From assembly GCF_943734655.1 (NCBI RefSeq), contig NC_071355.1:55985449-56049448 (forward strand): DNA of 64,000 nucleotides, in the 5' to 3' direction. Shown here piece by piece: positions 14,885-27,199 of this stretch. Position 1 is the stretch's first letter; each line of letters opens with the position of its first letter. Source of the stretch: Sabethes cyaneus. Lineage: Eukaryota; Arthropoda; Insecta; Diptera; Culicidae. A program made the translations under genes and the position numbers. Under the pieces are notes generated by a model. It worked only from the letters and a program-made list of their open reading frames with translations, was not told where the DNA came from and searched no databases.

Positions 14885-15950
14885 GCTTCTCTGTTGAAAT
14901 AATTTTGGCTACTCTTTCAGAATTTCACGCTCAAAACCCACAAGCACTCGTCGATTAGCTTTCTTTAGGTTCCATGATTCATGTCCGTAAAGGGCCACCG
15001 AGAGGATTAATGTTCTGTTGAGTGCCAGTTTTGTGGGAATTTGTAAATTACGAGACTTCAGCTGGCTATGTAATCCGTAGAAAGCCCGATTCGTGGTTTA
15101 CATCGCTGTCACATCTCACGAACGTACCAATATCATACTCTCATAAATTTCTCCACTACTTCACGCACAAATACAACTTGAACTCCGATTCTCCCTGCGA
15201 GGAACCGTGCACTTCGTGTTGGCGGTGTTCATGGTAAGTCCCATTCTCGTTACTTCCCATTTAAAAAGCCTAAAGGCCTCTTCCACTAAACTACGATTGA
15301 TTCCGATGATAACGACGCCACGCGCAAAACCAAGAAGCATGTGACATTTCGTGATGATTGTCCCGTTTTTTCCACGTTAGCTCTTCGTATTAGTCCTTCC
15401 AAGGCAATGTTGAATAGAAGGTTAGAGAGTGCATCCCCTTCTTTCAATCCATCCAACGTCACGGCTGGGGCTTCACTCCCTGTTGTGATGCATGGTTTTG
15501 ACCTATCCAGCATCGCAGGAATCAGATTAACAAGTTGTGTCGAAAACCCATGTTCTGGCATTATCTGCCACAGCTCATTTCGTTTTGATTGAATCGAGCG
15601 TCGCCTTAAAGTCCACAAACAGATTATGAGTATGCTAATTGGACTCCCGGAATTTGTTTAGTAAATGACGCAGGGTAGACATCTGATCCGTCGTGGACCG
15701 ACCTTCACGAAAACCCGCTTAGTACCCACTTACGATCTCAGTCTACAGAACAGGACACGGTAGATCACCTTATAGGCAGAATTGTGCAATGTAATGCCTC
15801 GATAGCTTTTACACTCGAATCGGTGTCCTTTTTTAAAAAAAGGAAAATGAGGCTATTCAACTACTCAATTTGTTCCTCGTCCCAATGATCCGGTGAATTA
15901 CTCCATACTGCCGCTCGTTCGCTGCTTTTAGAAGTGCAACCGGAAGATCC
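14885..15950 (-). pseudogene. RTE lineage 1 fragment (reverse transcriptase)
   Basis: This minus-strand copy is closely related to 465-3454. It has KRNELWQIMPEHGFSTQLVN near 15590-15530, LDGLKEGDALSNLLFNIALE near 15470-15400 (the GDALS-LFN-ALE block before the active site), and a corrupted catalytic region (LRVASLSSE instead of GFADDVDII) near 15320. Upstream, 15640-15950 retains pieces of the NYRGITL-NSAYKV block with many lesions. The endonuclease is absent, so the copy is 5'-truncated, the usual outcome of incomplete target-primed reverse transcription. Confidence 0.78.
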
Positions 15951-18099
15951 GAAATGGAATATCAAATCACATGATTTTGTCAAGACGAGTTCTTGGATAG
16001 ATATTTGGATGTATTTTGAGCCCATCTGCACATTACGAAGTAACCGTTATCACAGTTCTATCGGAACTCAAAGTTGATCGTATCCTGGTAGAACCAATAA
16101 CGTATATCCTGGATTGTCTAGTTGTGTTTCAAATACATCAAAATATGTACCCAAATACTCGTGTTAAAAATTCAGTGATTTAATTTTCAAAGAAAATTAA
16201 AAATTCGCAGTTTTGATTGACGAAAGTACTATAATCGGATGTTCCGGAGTGTGGAGAATAAACCAGCGCTCTACAGGATGGTGTAAGATCAATTTCTAGT
16301 TTTATATCATCTGCTACTTGTGGCGTCAAAGGAAACCCACTGCGATCTGGAATATCTTCAAGAAAATGGAACTATAATTTATCAACAATTGTTTTAAAAG
16401 GCCAATCTAATGTAATTCTAAGGCTAGCTGCAAAAAATGAACTGAAAACTCTGTGAAGATAGAGCCAGAAGTAATACTGAAAGTACCCTAATTATTTATG
16501 TCGGGGACGCAAAGGATAAAAACGACAGGGCTTTGTAATATTTTGCTCACACTGATAGTGTGAGCTTATGGTTAATCGCAACCGAATCACTTTCTAGTTG
16601 ATCGTAACCGAAATAACTCCTCCAACCAAGCGTGTAATATTATAAAAATAAACTAACTGAATTAAAGCACGTTGGCAAAGGCAACCCTTTGATCAACCTT
16701 GCGTTGTATTGTTCCTAAACTGTTCCACTCCTTGCAGCAATGGGTTGGGAAGTCAACGAGTACAACTGTCAGTAAATTTATCTAAGCGGTACATGTAACT
16801 GCTCACCTGGACAGGGCGAGCAATGTTTCCATCTCGGAGCACAACCATTTGCGAGGATGCTTCCAACCAACAAACAAAGTTCCACAAACTACTTGCCCAA
16901 TAACCTCGGGGGCCGGCAGAATTATTCCCATTCAACAACATTTGCCGGTGGTAATCATCTAAGAATAAGCACAAGCTAGCACAAATCGTTTAGCACCACT
17001 CAAGCGGAGTGTAAAATTTTATGCTGACCCCTTCAACCGAACCTCTATCAAAAACTAAGTCGAGCGATAAACTTTCCCAACAAAGGTCCAATCGACAAAT
17101 TTCCTAATACATACTTCTACTTTCTGCTATGATTTCAGGTTTCCAAGCGCAAAGTGTGGCCTCTCAGCTCGTGAATAACATTTCGACATAGTACCGGGAG
17201 GGAGATCCCGCTTCCAAGGTGTACTCGTGTGCCCCCCCAGCAAGGTGTAATCATAAGCAAGTGAAGTGTATCCTTTCCTGGAACAGGAGTATATAAAATT
17301 ACACAACAACCGCCGTACATATTCGCTAGCTCCAAGACACAACAAGCCAACAAGCAGTCAGTGGTGAGTAGCTCTTTCGTGTTCGTTTTCGAGAATTGAA
17401 TATGTTATCTCATGGAATACGATAGGGAAAGCGTACGCTAATCGAGTGAGGGTGGGCACGTGGTTTTTTCCCCCACACGCTCGTATATGATCTCTATGGA
17501 TTTGTTTCTCCATTCTTTTGGAGCCCTTCCGAAGTGGGGCATTTTAGTGTCATGAATAACAGCAGCCCGTTCCACTGAAGTGAGCATTATTGCAGGTTGG
17601 ACTTGATTGTATGTTAAGCAAACCAGCAATTTGTTTCCGGTATTACCGGGTCGTTGTCGACCTCGGGTTCGACTCCGGAGGAAGCTCCGATTTGAGCACA
17701 TGTGATGCGAGAATCAAATAGCCAAGTGTATGTCTCATATTGGTATTATTTTATGACACGGAATCATCGGACGTAGTTAGAGTGCACCCAAGGTTGTGGT
17801 TTTCGGGGGCGAGAATTTTTCATGATACTCTAATGCAGAAGCTTAGATTTGCCTTTGCTTCAAGCTTCCCTTGTGCCATGGTAACATCTGTTCGAAAGAT
17901 ATTCATGTTTCACGGAGCAAACGCCCTGAATTTTTATATAGGTACATATATAATTTGCATGTCAAATTTTTAAGATTAGAAAATAAGATTTGAAGACATG
18001 TCATCAGATCCTGTATGAATGAAATGAATTATTTTCCATGTTATCACCTCAAGTATACGTGAATTGGTTCAGAAGATTTGTTATCTTTTTCCAAACATA
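15951..18099. other. Mostly unique sequence, no coding gene recognised
   Basis: 15950-16650 is AT-rich with no identifiable element. 16680-17420 is more GC-rich, non-repetitive and contains the promoter-like block listed separately. 17420-18099 has short open frames without recognisable motifs. Confidence 0.5.
17286..17369 (+). promoter_or_regulatory. Promoter-like block: TATA box and consensus 5' splice donor
   Basis: GTATATAAAA at 17289-17298 is followed 60-75 bp downstream by an AC-rich, ATG-free leader (CACAACAAGCCAACAAGCAG) and then AGTG/GTGAGT, a good 5' splice donor at 17364. TATA box, short untranslated first exon and donor is a common arrangement for arthropod genes such as those for secreted or cuticular proteins. 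The initiation site would be expected near 17320. No downstream coding exon is recognised in the window, so this may be a chance combination or the first exon of a gene with a long intron. Confidence 0.28.
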
Positions 18100-18720
18100 A
18101 AGGGTGTCTCACTTCAAATTGCACCCCGGAAGAAACGCTGTGGAAAACTACCCATTGGGTATTTTCTCTTAAAAATTTGATTAAAAGTAGTTTAAAGTGT
18201 ATTATTTATACCCTATTTTTATCGCAGTCAGTTTTTTGAAAATTGGAAAAAATGGTGTTATCCAAAAAGCAATATCGCGAATTTATTTTGCGCAAGCACC
18301 TGGAAAATCCTCAACTCTCTCATCATGAATGATGTGACGTACATCAAGGCGGACTTCCGGCAGCTTCCGGGGCTATCTGTACTTCGCCGTCCAGCACAAT
18401 GATGATCTGATGATCCGGAGGAAGTAAGAATGCAGAAACTTTCAAAGTTTGCCAAGAAATACATGATTTGGTAAGCGATCTGCTCATATGGCAAATGGAG
18501 TGCGCCGTTCGTGACTACCGGGAATGTAAACGGGTAGATATACCTCAAGGAGTGTCTACAGAAGTACCTGCTTCCACAGCTGAAGCAACACGAGGGCTCT
18601 ACGATTTTCTGGCCGGATCTAGCTTCATGTCACTATTCAAAGGATGTCCTGGGGTGGTACGAAGCCAACGGGGTTACTTTCTTACCTAAGGACATAACCC
18701 CCCCGACCCAAAGCACAGTA
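18100..18720 (+). pseudogene. Tc1/mariner (ITmD37E-type) transposase relic
   Basis: The left end (AAGGGTGTCTCAC at 18100) is followed at 18252 by ATG and VLSKKQYREFILRKHLENPQ, the N-terminal start of a mosquito-type transposase. The frame then jumps to DDVTYIKADFRQLPGLS at 18331, so the helix-turn-helix domain is deleted. It continues through frameshifts as MQKLSKFAKKYMIW, CSYGKWSAPFVTTGNVNG, LKECLQKYLLPQLKQHEGS and FWPDLASCHYSKDVLGWYEA, ending FLPKDI near 18690. The first Asp (DDVTY) and second Asp (WPDLASCHY) of the D,D37E triad are present. The region with the third residue is gone. A related right end lies at 19868-19914. It is non-functional. Confidence 0.82.
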
Positions 18721-18949
18721 GGCTTTTTTTAGGCTGGTTCAAAACATAATAAAATTGAAATAATTTTTGAAATGTTATGTGCAAAATCTTAGCTTTAGCT
18801 TCAGGCGATTACGCATTGACACATTTGAGCGTTATGGGACAATATCCGCACTATGCGAATCAGTACCGATTTCACCACATCGCTGGCTTACAACGCACAA
18901 CTAGGCCACCTTTAGTTGCGTTTATTTTCAGTTAGTTACCAATAATTTG
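18721..18949. other. Unassigned sequence inside the mariner interval
   Basis: AT-rich sequence between the transposase relic and a diverged MITE. It may be foreign sequence inserted in the mariner copy. Nothing else is seen. Confidence 0.4.
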
Positions 18950-19180
18950 GTAAAACTGGAACCAGTTCACACAGCAAAACTGGTTGCTAATTGTATCCTG
19001 TAGCACTGGAATGTGTCATTGAAGAATAATTATAAACGATTCACTTATATAGGTATTTCTATACGATAAGATCCGATTAAGCGCGACCAAATTCATACAG
19101 CTATACAACTTGCAGAAAATCATGTGTGTGTTATTAGGTTGTATTTGCAAATCGGAATTTGTATTCGCTGGGCAGTTATG
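18950..19180 (-). repeat. Diverged member of MITE family A
   Basis: It shares the internal ACGATAAGATCCGA-TAAGCG block and the terminal TTCGCTGGG with the copy at 44037-44402, in the same orientation. The left terminus is weak (CAGCAAAAC). Assignment is tentative because divergence is high. Confidence 0.4.
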
Positions 19181-19867
19181 AATTTTTAAAGAAACAAAAT
19201 TTGGCAAAAAATGCTGGTTTTTGGGACCATCCTAACTCAGAAAGGGGCACCCTAAGCAGCTACACAACAACTACACAAAATTTGAATAAACCCGGAGCAT
19301 TTTTAAAAAGGAATTCATGGAGTTGCTGAATATGTATATACACTCGTCAAACCCATATGCACACATACATGCATGTATGAGTACACAAAATAATCGGTTT
19401 ATCGGAGAAGTTAAATGATGCATAACACTAACCTTTTTGATTATTGTGTTGAAAAAATTATTTTTATAGTGATTTCATTCCTCCTACTGAAGAGAAAATT
19501 ATTTCTTCATATAACGAGGAGAAATCACTTCCAATATACCCGTCAAAAAATAAAGTGCAGTTTTTCGAAAAGTAGAGAAAATTTCGTATAAGATACTTTA
19601 AACGTGATCGTTTTGTGACGTTTCCCACCATACTTTCTTGCTCGCTGAATATTGGTGTTGAGTTTCCCATAGTTTGTATGGAAGAACGAATTATCATTCT
19701 CCAACATGTTCAACTTCAGACATTTGTCAAAAATTCATTTTAACTTCAAACTGGCTTAAATTTTCACATTAAGCTCCCAAACTATTCCAGAAAATAATAA
19801 AAATATAATAATGGCAAAAACTTGAAATTGGATTTTCGATTTTTGGCCAGCTTTGCGCCATAGTGGT
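19181..19867. other. AT-rich sequence without recognised features
   Basis: No coding or repeat identity is recognised. The segment lies between the diverged family A MITE and the right-end-like sequence of the mariner, so it may be internal to a composite element spanning 18100-19914. Confidence 0.4.
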
Positions 19868-19914
19868 CAATTAGATAATTTCCTACAGCATTTCTTCCGT
19901 GGTGCAATTTAGAT
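19868..19914 (-). repeat. Right-end-like sequence of ITmD37E mariner
   Basis: GTCAATTAGATAATTTCCTACAGC and the following TTTCTTCCGTGGTGCAATTT (19888-19910) correspond closely to 13122-13170 and, inverted, to the left end at 18100-18165. It lacks the final GACACCCTT. With the left end it would delimit a 1.8-kb element. Confidence 0.6.
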
Positions 19915-20005
19915 GCATTTTCATATTTGAAATAAAAATACTCTTTCACGAAAACCTTTCATTGTTGTTTAACTTTTTCAAAAGTACTTAGCGGGAAGTT
20001 ATGTA

Positions 20006-20192
20006 TGGCCGGACAGGCTTCTTCAGGCCCGAACAATGGCGATTTCTGAAAAACAAAAAATAATAAAAATATTTGGAAAGAATGAAATTATAGTACTTTA
20101 AAGGCACTATTGTTCTATTTTTTCAAAATAGTTTTATCGTTTCTTGTTTTTGAGAAATCGTTAGTGTCCGGGTATTGAAGCCCGTCCGGCCA
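20006..20192. mobile_element. 187-bp MITE with TA duplication
   Basis: Termini TGGCCGGACAGGCTTC and the inverse of TGGCCGGACGGGCTTC are flanked by TA at 20004-20005 and 20193-20194. Similarity extends inward to the CGATTTCTGAAAAACAA / CGATTTCTCAAAAACAA segments. TA target duplication is the signature of Tc1/mariner-mobilised elements. Confidence 0.75.
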
Positions 20193-20194
20193 TA

Positions 20195-22250
20195 CACGAC
20201 TGCCTCCTATAGCATAGTATTTTGGCAATTTTAGAATTATATTTCAAACAACTCCGGTACATAATCAAGAAATGCTAGTTTTTCGAATCAATCAAGAAAA
20301 GAAAAATTGAATTTTTAATAGATCAAAGAACATGATAAACTCTTGTCCTTTGATGTTTCAGACAACGAAATCAGAAGGATCGGCACTATCTTCTTCACTG
20401 ATCGTACCGTGTGTTCCTAAGTACCACCCATGATGTGTGGCATAGCTGGGAGAGTTAAATTCTGTTTAAGCGTTAAACCTGTACTCATTTCTACGTATTT
20501 GAGAAAATCTCATATAGTATTCCCGTTCATGAAACACTGAATTACTCTATTTGTCACAAGTGCATTATCAAACTGTACTCTATTCAGTTTCAGTTACGAG
20601 AACAGGGCACATCTTGTAGATGTGGCTGGTCATCACAATTGCACTGCGAAGTTTGTTCTGGTTTGTGGTCGAGATTTTTTGCAATGTTTTCATCTCATCC
20701 CGGAATGCGACAAGCTGAGCCTAGTCGCGTCCTGGTTTTACTTTAGGCAAACATTCTTGACCCGGAGATCCCTTGGACACAATAGTCTGGTTATTGGTAA
20801 ATGTCGTTGGGGTTGAAAATTTCTAGTTTGAACGCCAAATATTTCACAGACCAGAGAAGGCACTCCCGACTAGGGTAATTGAGCTTTCATCGTATTCAAG
20901 GGCAGTTGTGCATAGTAAATTTAGCTGCAAAGTCATCGACAGTACATAGTATTACGTATGTTTTTGTATCGTTTGTAGTGAAAATAGAACGAACGGTAGT
21001 ACGTGCTACCCACTTGCGTGGGAAAATCCTGCGGCCAATAATGAAGCCCATCGTCTGGCAGTGCCCTGAGCCGCCAGCAATAGCGATCCCTCAAAAAATG
21101 TCCATAGAAAATACAAAATTTTGACCAAGACGCACGTTAGCAAGCTGGTAATCTCCAATTCTCTCAACTCGGCCGCACTATTAGTATGGGCGGTGTCTTC
21201 ATCCTTCGTGTATTCCAGCCATTAAAATCGTCTTTGCCCTGAGAATCTGTATCCGTGACAGAGGCGGAGATCTGCCAAAAATTTCCCATCACGCAGGTAA
21301 TTACAAGCTGAAATGCGTAATCTGCCTGATCAACTTTGCTGTTTCAGTCCATCGAATAGTGACTACGGAAACAGTCACAGTCAGAGATGTCTCCGAACTC
21401 AGAAAGCGTCTCACTGTAAACTACCAGAATGTGCGGGGTTAACGTGCCTGTTGCGAATGCAACAGACAGACGATTTTCCGGTTCTTTAACAACGTAACTC
21501 TTTTTATTTACTACAGCTATAGACGCTGTTAAAAAATCCCTATGGTGTATAATATAACAATAATTAGCTTTCCATGTAATTATACAATATTCTTTCATGT
21601 TTTACTATTGGTTTTGATTTCATAATAATCTAATTTTTAAATCACTTACGTTTAGTGTCTTTTTCCAATTTGTTATTTGTAATTAGTTTAGCTCAATTCC
21701 GCTTAATTATTTTTAAAGATCCTGACCGTTCTCTTTCCGTACTGTAGGCTTAGTATCTGTTTAGATGATAATTAGGATATAAATTTTTACCAAACCTCGC
21801 ATGCATTTTAGCAATGCAATCACCTTTGAGAAACAACGATGTACGAAACAACGTATCGTTTGTAGCACAGAACGGTTTTAGAAAACTATCTTAAAAATCA
21901 ACTAATTAATAGTTTTAAGCAAAATTTTAATTTTAGTAGTTTTAAGGCAAAAAATCGGTACTTTTACTAGTTTTAGGGTTCACTTTTTTTTCTCGCTATC
22001 GAAACGCTCTTTCTTTATTTACTTCTGGCCTGTCATTTTCTCTGCTTCAGTTCGATCCCACTGGTTCGATGACGTTATGGAAGAATTACGGCTTCAACGT
22101 AATGTTGACGAAGGTGCGTCGCAGCGAAAGATTGTGACAGTGCCAAAACGAGCGATTTTCGACTACTGCTTTCTAGATCCCACCACAGTCAAAATCAATT
22201 GCAAATCTATCTCAGTCTCGCTACCTGATTGCAATAAGCTTAAGTAGGTC
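20195..22250. other. Unidentified sequence, possibly an old retroelement at 20590-21360
   Basis: 20590-21360 has higher GC and short in-frame stretches on the minus strand (for example DDGLHYWPQDFPTQVGSTYY near 21050-20990), but I recognise no family. The flanks are AT-rich. 22040-22250 has another higher-GC stretch. No element ends were found. Confidence 0.35.
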
Positions 22251-22455
22251 CCCAGCTAGCACCAACTCGTATATCAATGAACGAAAATTATCGTAAATAT
22301 CTCCTAACAGATTCAAAATCGTAACTAAAGCTGGGTAAAATGGGAACTAGGTGATTTTTAGATCGTATATAGTGATAATAACTGACACACATACGATTTT
22401 CAGCACAAAATTGTATAGTAGTACGGAACGACTCGCGCTTAATCGGATACAGCAA
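22251..22455 (+). mobile_element. MITE family A, copy 2 (3'-truncated)
   Basis: Starts CCCAGCTAGCACCAACTCG and stays highly similar to copies 1 and 3 until the GACTCGCGCTTAATCGGATA block, then similarity stops abruptly near 22455. The right end with its TIR is missing. A small internal deletion is present near 22340. Confidence 0.8.
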
Positions 22456-23090
22456 AGTAATTGATATGACCACAGTGATGATTTGTTAAAAAAATAGCAT
22501 GTTTCCAACAAATTTCAAATATTTAGCAACATTACCTGAACCTATGTCGCGGTCTCCCAAAGAATACCGTAACAAATCCGGAACCATGTGACATATGGCT
22601 ATGATTTGTAGATATTATGAAAGTAAAAAAGATTTTCGGGAATATTCCCAAATTTAGTGAAAAAATATTGAGATAATAATCGTAGTAGCCTAAAACATAG
22701 CGTATACGATAAATGGCGGGAAAAGTAAAATAACGGTTTTTGCTTTTTTCCAACTTTTCGCGTGAATTTTCATTGCTTTTTTACGTATAAACCTGACGCA
22801 GACTAAAACACAACAACTGAAAAAAGAATCATGCAATTCCGTCCAGCCGTTCTTGAGTTTATCCCTTATAAACAAACGCACCAACTTGGTTGTAGGTATA
22901 GATGTAGACTAGATGTAGGCATAGTGCTGTCTAAACGACGCTATCCGATACAACGCCAAGATCCGTAACACTAACACTGCGCTGCAGTAACGTACCGTTA
23001 ATGCGATAGGTAAAAAAACGGCTGCTTCTTAAGACAAAAGCTAACGTAAAGGTGCCGAAATACTTCTTTGAATTACTTTGGAATACTTCT
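22456..23090. other. Unassigned sequence
   Basis: AT-rich with short open frames lacking motifs. It starts exactly where the family A MITE is truncated, so the break may be an insertion or deletion boundary. Confidence 0.4.
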
Positions 23091-23590
23091 GAAATTACCC
23101 TCATCAAACAGAACCGAGTTTAACAGCAATTTTATGTTTACGAAGATAGGAGCTTAGTCAGAAAACTCTCAATTTATCAAGTTTGACTGAAAGGATTTGA
23201 TGGTCGATTCGATCAAATGCTGCTTTTAAATCAGTATATGGCCCTATTCTATGGTGTAAAGACATAGTAAGGTAAATTCCAATAAGTTGGTTGAAACAGA
23301 ACGGCCAGAATAAAAATCATGCTATGATGTGAAAATATAGTTTTTTGTATCAATACAGTAGCCGATCGTAAACAAAGTGATTCCGCGATGGTGCCCCATA
23401 TTCTGCCTGTTGGTTTTCTTAAAAAAAAGGACACATTTACGATGATTTCCAGGTTTAAGTAAACTTTTGACTTTGCAACGTTAGGTTGAATATTGTAGCG
23501 ATCGGTGATTTCAGGGAAACACAACGCTTTTTCAATAGAGCAGAAGGAATCCCATCAGGTCCTGGACAATAAGATTGTTTAAGAATAATC
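23090..23590 (-). pseudogene. CR1/Jockey-type LINE reverse transcriptase fragment
   Basis: Minus-strand reading with frameshifts shows LKQSYCPGPDGIPSALLKK (from 23585), IATIFNLTLQSQ, MGHHRGITLF near 23390, YSGRSVSTNLLEFTLL near 23310 and KAAFDRIDHQI near 23215-23185, with the catalytic Asp of the AFD box. These are the ordered blocks 0-3 of a CR1/Jockey-type reverse transcriptase. The YADD region and everything after it are missing. Multiple stops make it a pseudogene. A short repeat shared with 57305-57404 follows at 23695. Confidence 0.75.
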
Positions 23591-23694
23591 GTGAAGAAAC
23601 AAATTGACTCTGTTAAAGCCGCATGCAACCCTGAAATTTGTAGGTTTAGATTTAAGTTTATTTTGTCTTATGTGCAATGTTCTGTAATATATTG

Positions 23695-23790
23695 TCTTAG
23701 TGTCCGCAGATGATGACTCGAAACATGCGGACAAACTGGCATTTGAATTTGCATTTATTTTCGCCGAAAACCGCTGATCACAAGGACTAA
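23695..23790 (+). repeat. Repeat shared with 57305-57404
   Basis: GTCCGCAGATGATGACTCGAAAC, GCGGACAAACTGGCA and TTTATTTTCGCCGAAAACCG are conserved in order with 57305-57404. It could be the untranslated end of a LINE because a LINE fragment lies next to it. Confidence 0.75.
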
Positions 23791-26700
23791 ATAATTTGAA
23801 TCATGTCGATCAACTCAGTACAACAACTATTTATGAAATGATTAGCCATTAGTAAATCGTGTCAAAATGAGCCTAAATGTATAATAGAAAATTTAGTAAT
23901 TTGTGATCCAGGTATTTGGTTTGTTTGTTAAACACATATCTTATTTATTTAGAAAGACAATTTTAACTTTTACTCAAACACGTAATTGCTCAAAATTCTC
24001 CCCCTAACACTCATCAACAACTTTATTTCACACGACACGACAACATCATCCTTTAGGGTTAATGTACTACGAAAGTACAATACATCAAACCCCATTTGGA
24101 TCAAACTTTCGTGCCGTGCCGCATATCGTAAACATCTCATTTGAGGAGCAATCTCCCCGCTACACGAAACTATCTCCCAATCGAAACCGCACCGAAATCG
24201 CATCCGCCAACAACTTATCGACCGGCATTTGACCTTCCCCTACAATCGGGCGCCTTTGCCCAATCGACCGTTATCAATGTCAGTGCGCAAAGATCCCAAT
24301 TTTCGGAACGGCTAATTACCTTGACAGTGCAGATTAGTCCCCCCGGGCCAACGGACGGCACCGCCACGTCGCCCGAACGCATTCAGAATATCTACTCTGC
24401 CAACACAAAAGAGCAGAGCCCTAATTTCAAGCTGTGTGCTTTGTCAGCTCCTTGGTCGATTTTCCAAAGTCCCCTCTGACGATGCCGGCACAATGCGGGA
24501 CTGGCTGTGGTCGGTTCCGGATTATCAACCGCACCACCGACCGCCGGTCACCAGACGGAGGAAACCACGTGGACGGGGCAACCGACTTTACCCGTATGCT
24601 GGAAGAAAACTTTTCCTCTCTCGACAATCGTAACCCCATGTGGAATCGAAATGATAGCTTCGAAAACTGGAGATAGTGTAGTGCCCCGTCAGTGGCAAAC
24701 CGGGGTTGATCTAAGACTTTCTGTGTATGTGTGCTGATCCGTTTGTTTACTTCATTGGTTTGAGCTGCCAAAATCGATGAGTTTTGGCTTGTAGCAAACC
24801 GCAACCGGCGGTCTCGGATGCTGCTGAATGAAGAAGGAACCGGGAACCGGGTTGACGGCGTGGTAGTCCTTGAGGGCAACGCTGGTGGCCGACAAGGGGG
24901 CACTAATGGTAGCGTCAGTCTTATCTGCAGGATAGTTTAGTTGGGAATTTATTACTTCAATGTGTTCAGCAAGAATCGGTATGCGGATGCTACAGCGAAA
25001 ACCAGAGCTATTATAAACACAAAACAATAATAAAGTGGAAGGTTCGTGTAGTAAAAACCGACAGAAACAATAATTATCATTTTTTATATAATCTAAACGG
25101 TCGAGCTTAATTATTTCATGAAAATTGACCATATTTTAGTATTCAAATGAGTTAACTTAACGGAAAATAAGTTGTGGAAAAATCTATCAAACGACTACGT
25201 ACGAATTTAAAGGGCACCGGCGTCTGGAAAGTTTCCTGTGTAACGAATCTGAACATAGTGTTTTTGTCCGAACCATTTGGTTACAATCATCGGTGATAGT
25301 GAAAGTAGTATTCTTGATGAAGCAACTAATATGGGATTTCCCAAGGCCTGTCCCGGGTACTTTCTCCTCTTTCTATTGAATGAAGCAGTGAACATTTTCC
25401 TAATTAGCCGCCACTGCTGCTAGATGATAGCCATTACAATAAGCCAGGCTGAAGGCATTTCATCGTCTTCCGACAAATAGAGGGGTAAATCTACGCCAAC
25501 GTAAGGCATCCGCATCGTGGCGCAATTCTGTATGCAGCCGACTCCATAATGTCCGGTCATACGTGTCCTGAATCAGCGAAAGAGCGTTTCTCCAGCGAAA
25601 CACTGTCTGGAACTTAGTTCGGCGGAGCGAAAACGAGCAGGCGATCACATGTAATTACATGCCATCATCAGCAGCAAGCTAATGTCGGATTAGGATCACA
25701 ACACTATTGACCGCCACACGGGACCCGGCGATTGGGGAGAAAGCTCATCCGAAGTAGCGCAGCAGGGAGAAAGAAGTTTACTCCAGCCGAGCCGGGGTTG
25801 CCTTCAACCTTCCCACTACTACAGTAACGACCGACCTCGTTCGATATTATCCTCAGCTGGCAGAGAAATAGCACAACCCGCTCGGCTCGGCAGATATAAA
25901 CCGGAGACGGTTTTATGTTTCATCCGCTCGAACCGCCACCAGCCGGGGTCAGACCGTGGATAGCACGGTGTTGTTCAGTTTGGTCGATCCTTTGCTTGAG
26001 TTGACGAACCGGCAATGCCGTCATCATCCGACTGAATACATAGTGTTTGTACAGCGACAAAACTAGTTCGATAAAATTGTGTACAATCACGAGAGCTATA
26101 AAATTGCACTTTAATGACGTTTCCGGACTTCGAAATTGTCGATAGTAAACGGCAACAAACATCAATTATGGATATTAGTTGGCTATCGGCTGGCAAAGAG
26201 TACCGCTAGCAGTGACATCGTTCGTTCGTGAGCCGTTTGATAGAGAACCTTGACTTAGTGGCAGGAAACGAATCGGAAATGGGTTGTCAATTTGCAGGAT
26301 TTGGTCGCTGATAAAAGTGTTTTTATTCGTTCGTTTTTATTGAGGGTATTCATTATATGAGTTTGTTTGCAAGCCTAGAATTTAAAGTAGAGTTGTCTGA
26401 TACAGTCAATTATTCACACTGTTGTAAATGTTTCTAGTACAGTAAACACATGTAAAAATAGAAAAAAAGATATCATAAGAAAAGAAGCAGAACAGAAAAG
26501 TGTTATATTATGTCACAATTGTCACTAGTTAGCTTTAATTAAAAATTGATTTACTGAGATCAAGATTTTATGCGATTTAATAAAGAATTCTATTATATTT
26601 TATCTAAATCTAAATTAAATTACAGCCTAAAAAATTTATTTGACCATCATATATAACTTCAGAAATTTACGCATCTTCAAAACAAAGCTTAACTCTTCAC

Positions 26701-27199
26701 TGATTAAAGGTTGAACACGAAAAAATTCGGATACGAAAATCTTAGAGTAAAATTAGGCCCAAACTTGTGTTTTGGTCTTGTCTTATAATGAAGTTAGGCA
26801 TTATTCATTACTTCCCTTAGTCTATTGGAAAGACTTCCGCTATAAAAGCTATTCAAATTTTATGCTACGAATTCAATTTTTCAATGTATCAGGTAAACGT
26901 TACCTATTGTAAAACCTACAGAGAAAATTTTCCAATTTTATTTAATATCTCTTATTCAAAAATGTATAACTCTTAAAGCAATCATCTAAGAGCAATTCTT
27001 TTGAGAAAATGTAAAAATGATTTCATAGCAATCTAACAAAAAATTTTAAATAACTCCTGATAGTATTTATTCTTGATTATTGAATAAATTTGATAAAAAA
27101 TTTATATAAAGCAGTGCTTGATGGAGCAAGTCGGAGTTGAAATGTGTATATGTCACAATAAACATTAAATTTAAAAGAAAAAGGACAATCTTTCTTCTC
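23791..27199. other. Long stretch without recognised gene; CpG-rich centre
   Basis: 24000-26260 is CpG-rich and non-repetitive, with several overlapping open frames on both strands (longest 158 codons at 24427-24903, minus) but no recognisable domain. A TATAAA at 25895 in a GC-rich context and TTCAGTTTGG at 25975 resemble core-promoter words, but spacing is wrong for one promoter. 26260-27190 is AT-rich and featureless. Confidence 0.45.

Noticed and set aside
24427..24903. 158-codon minus-strand open frame in a CpG-rich block
   Set aside because: Overlaps several open frames on the other strand, has no recognisable motif, and GC-rich sequence commonly lacks stops.
25895..25985. Core promoter with TATAAA and TCAGTT
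   Set aside because: The distance between the two (about 80 bp) does not fit one promoter and no transcript structure follows.
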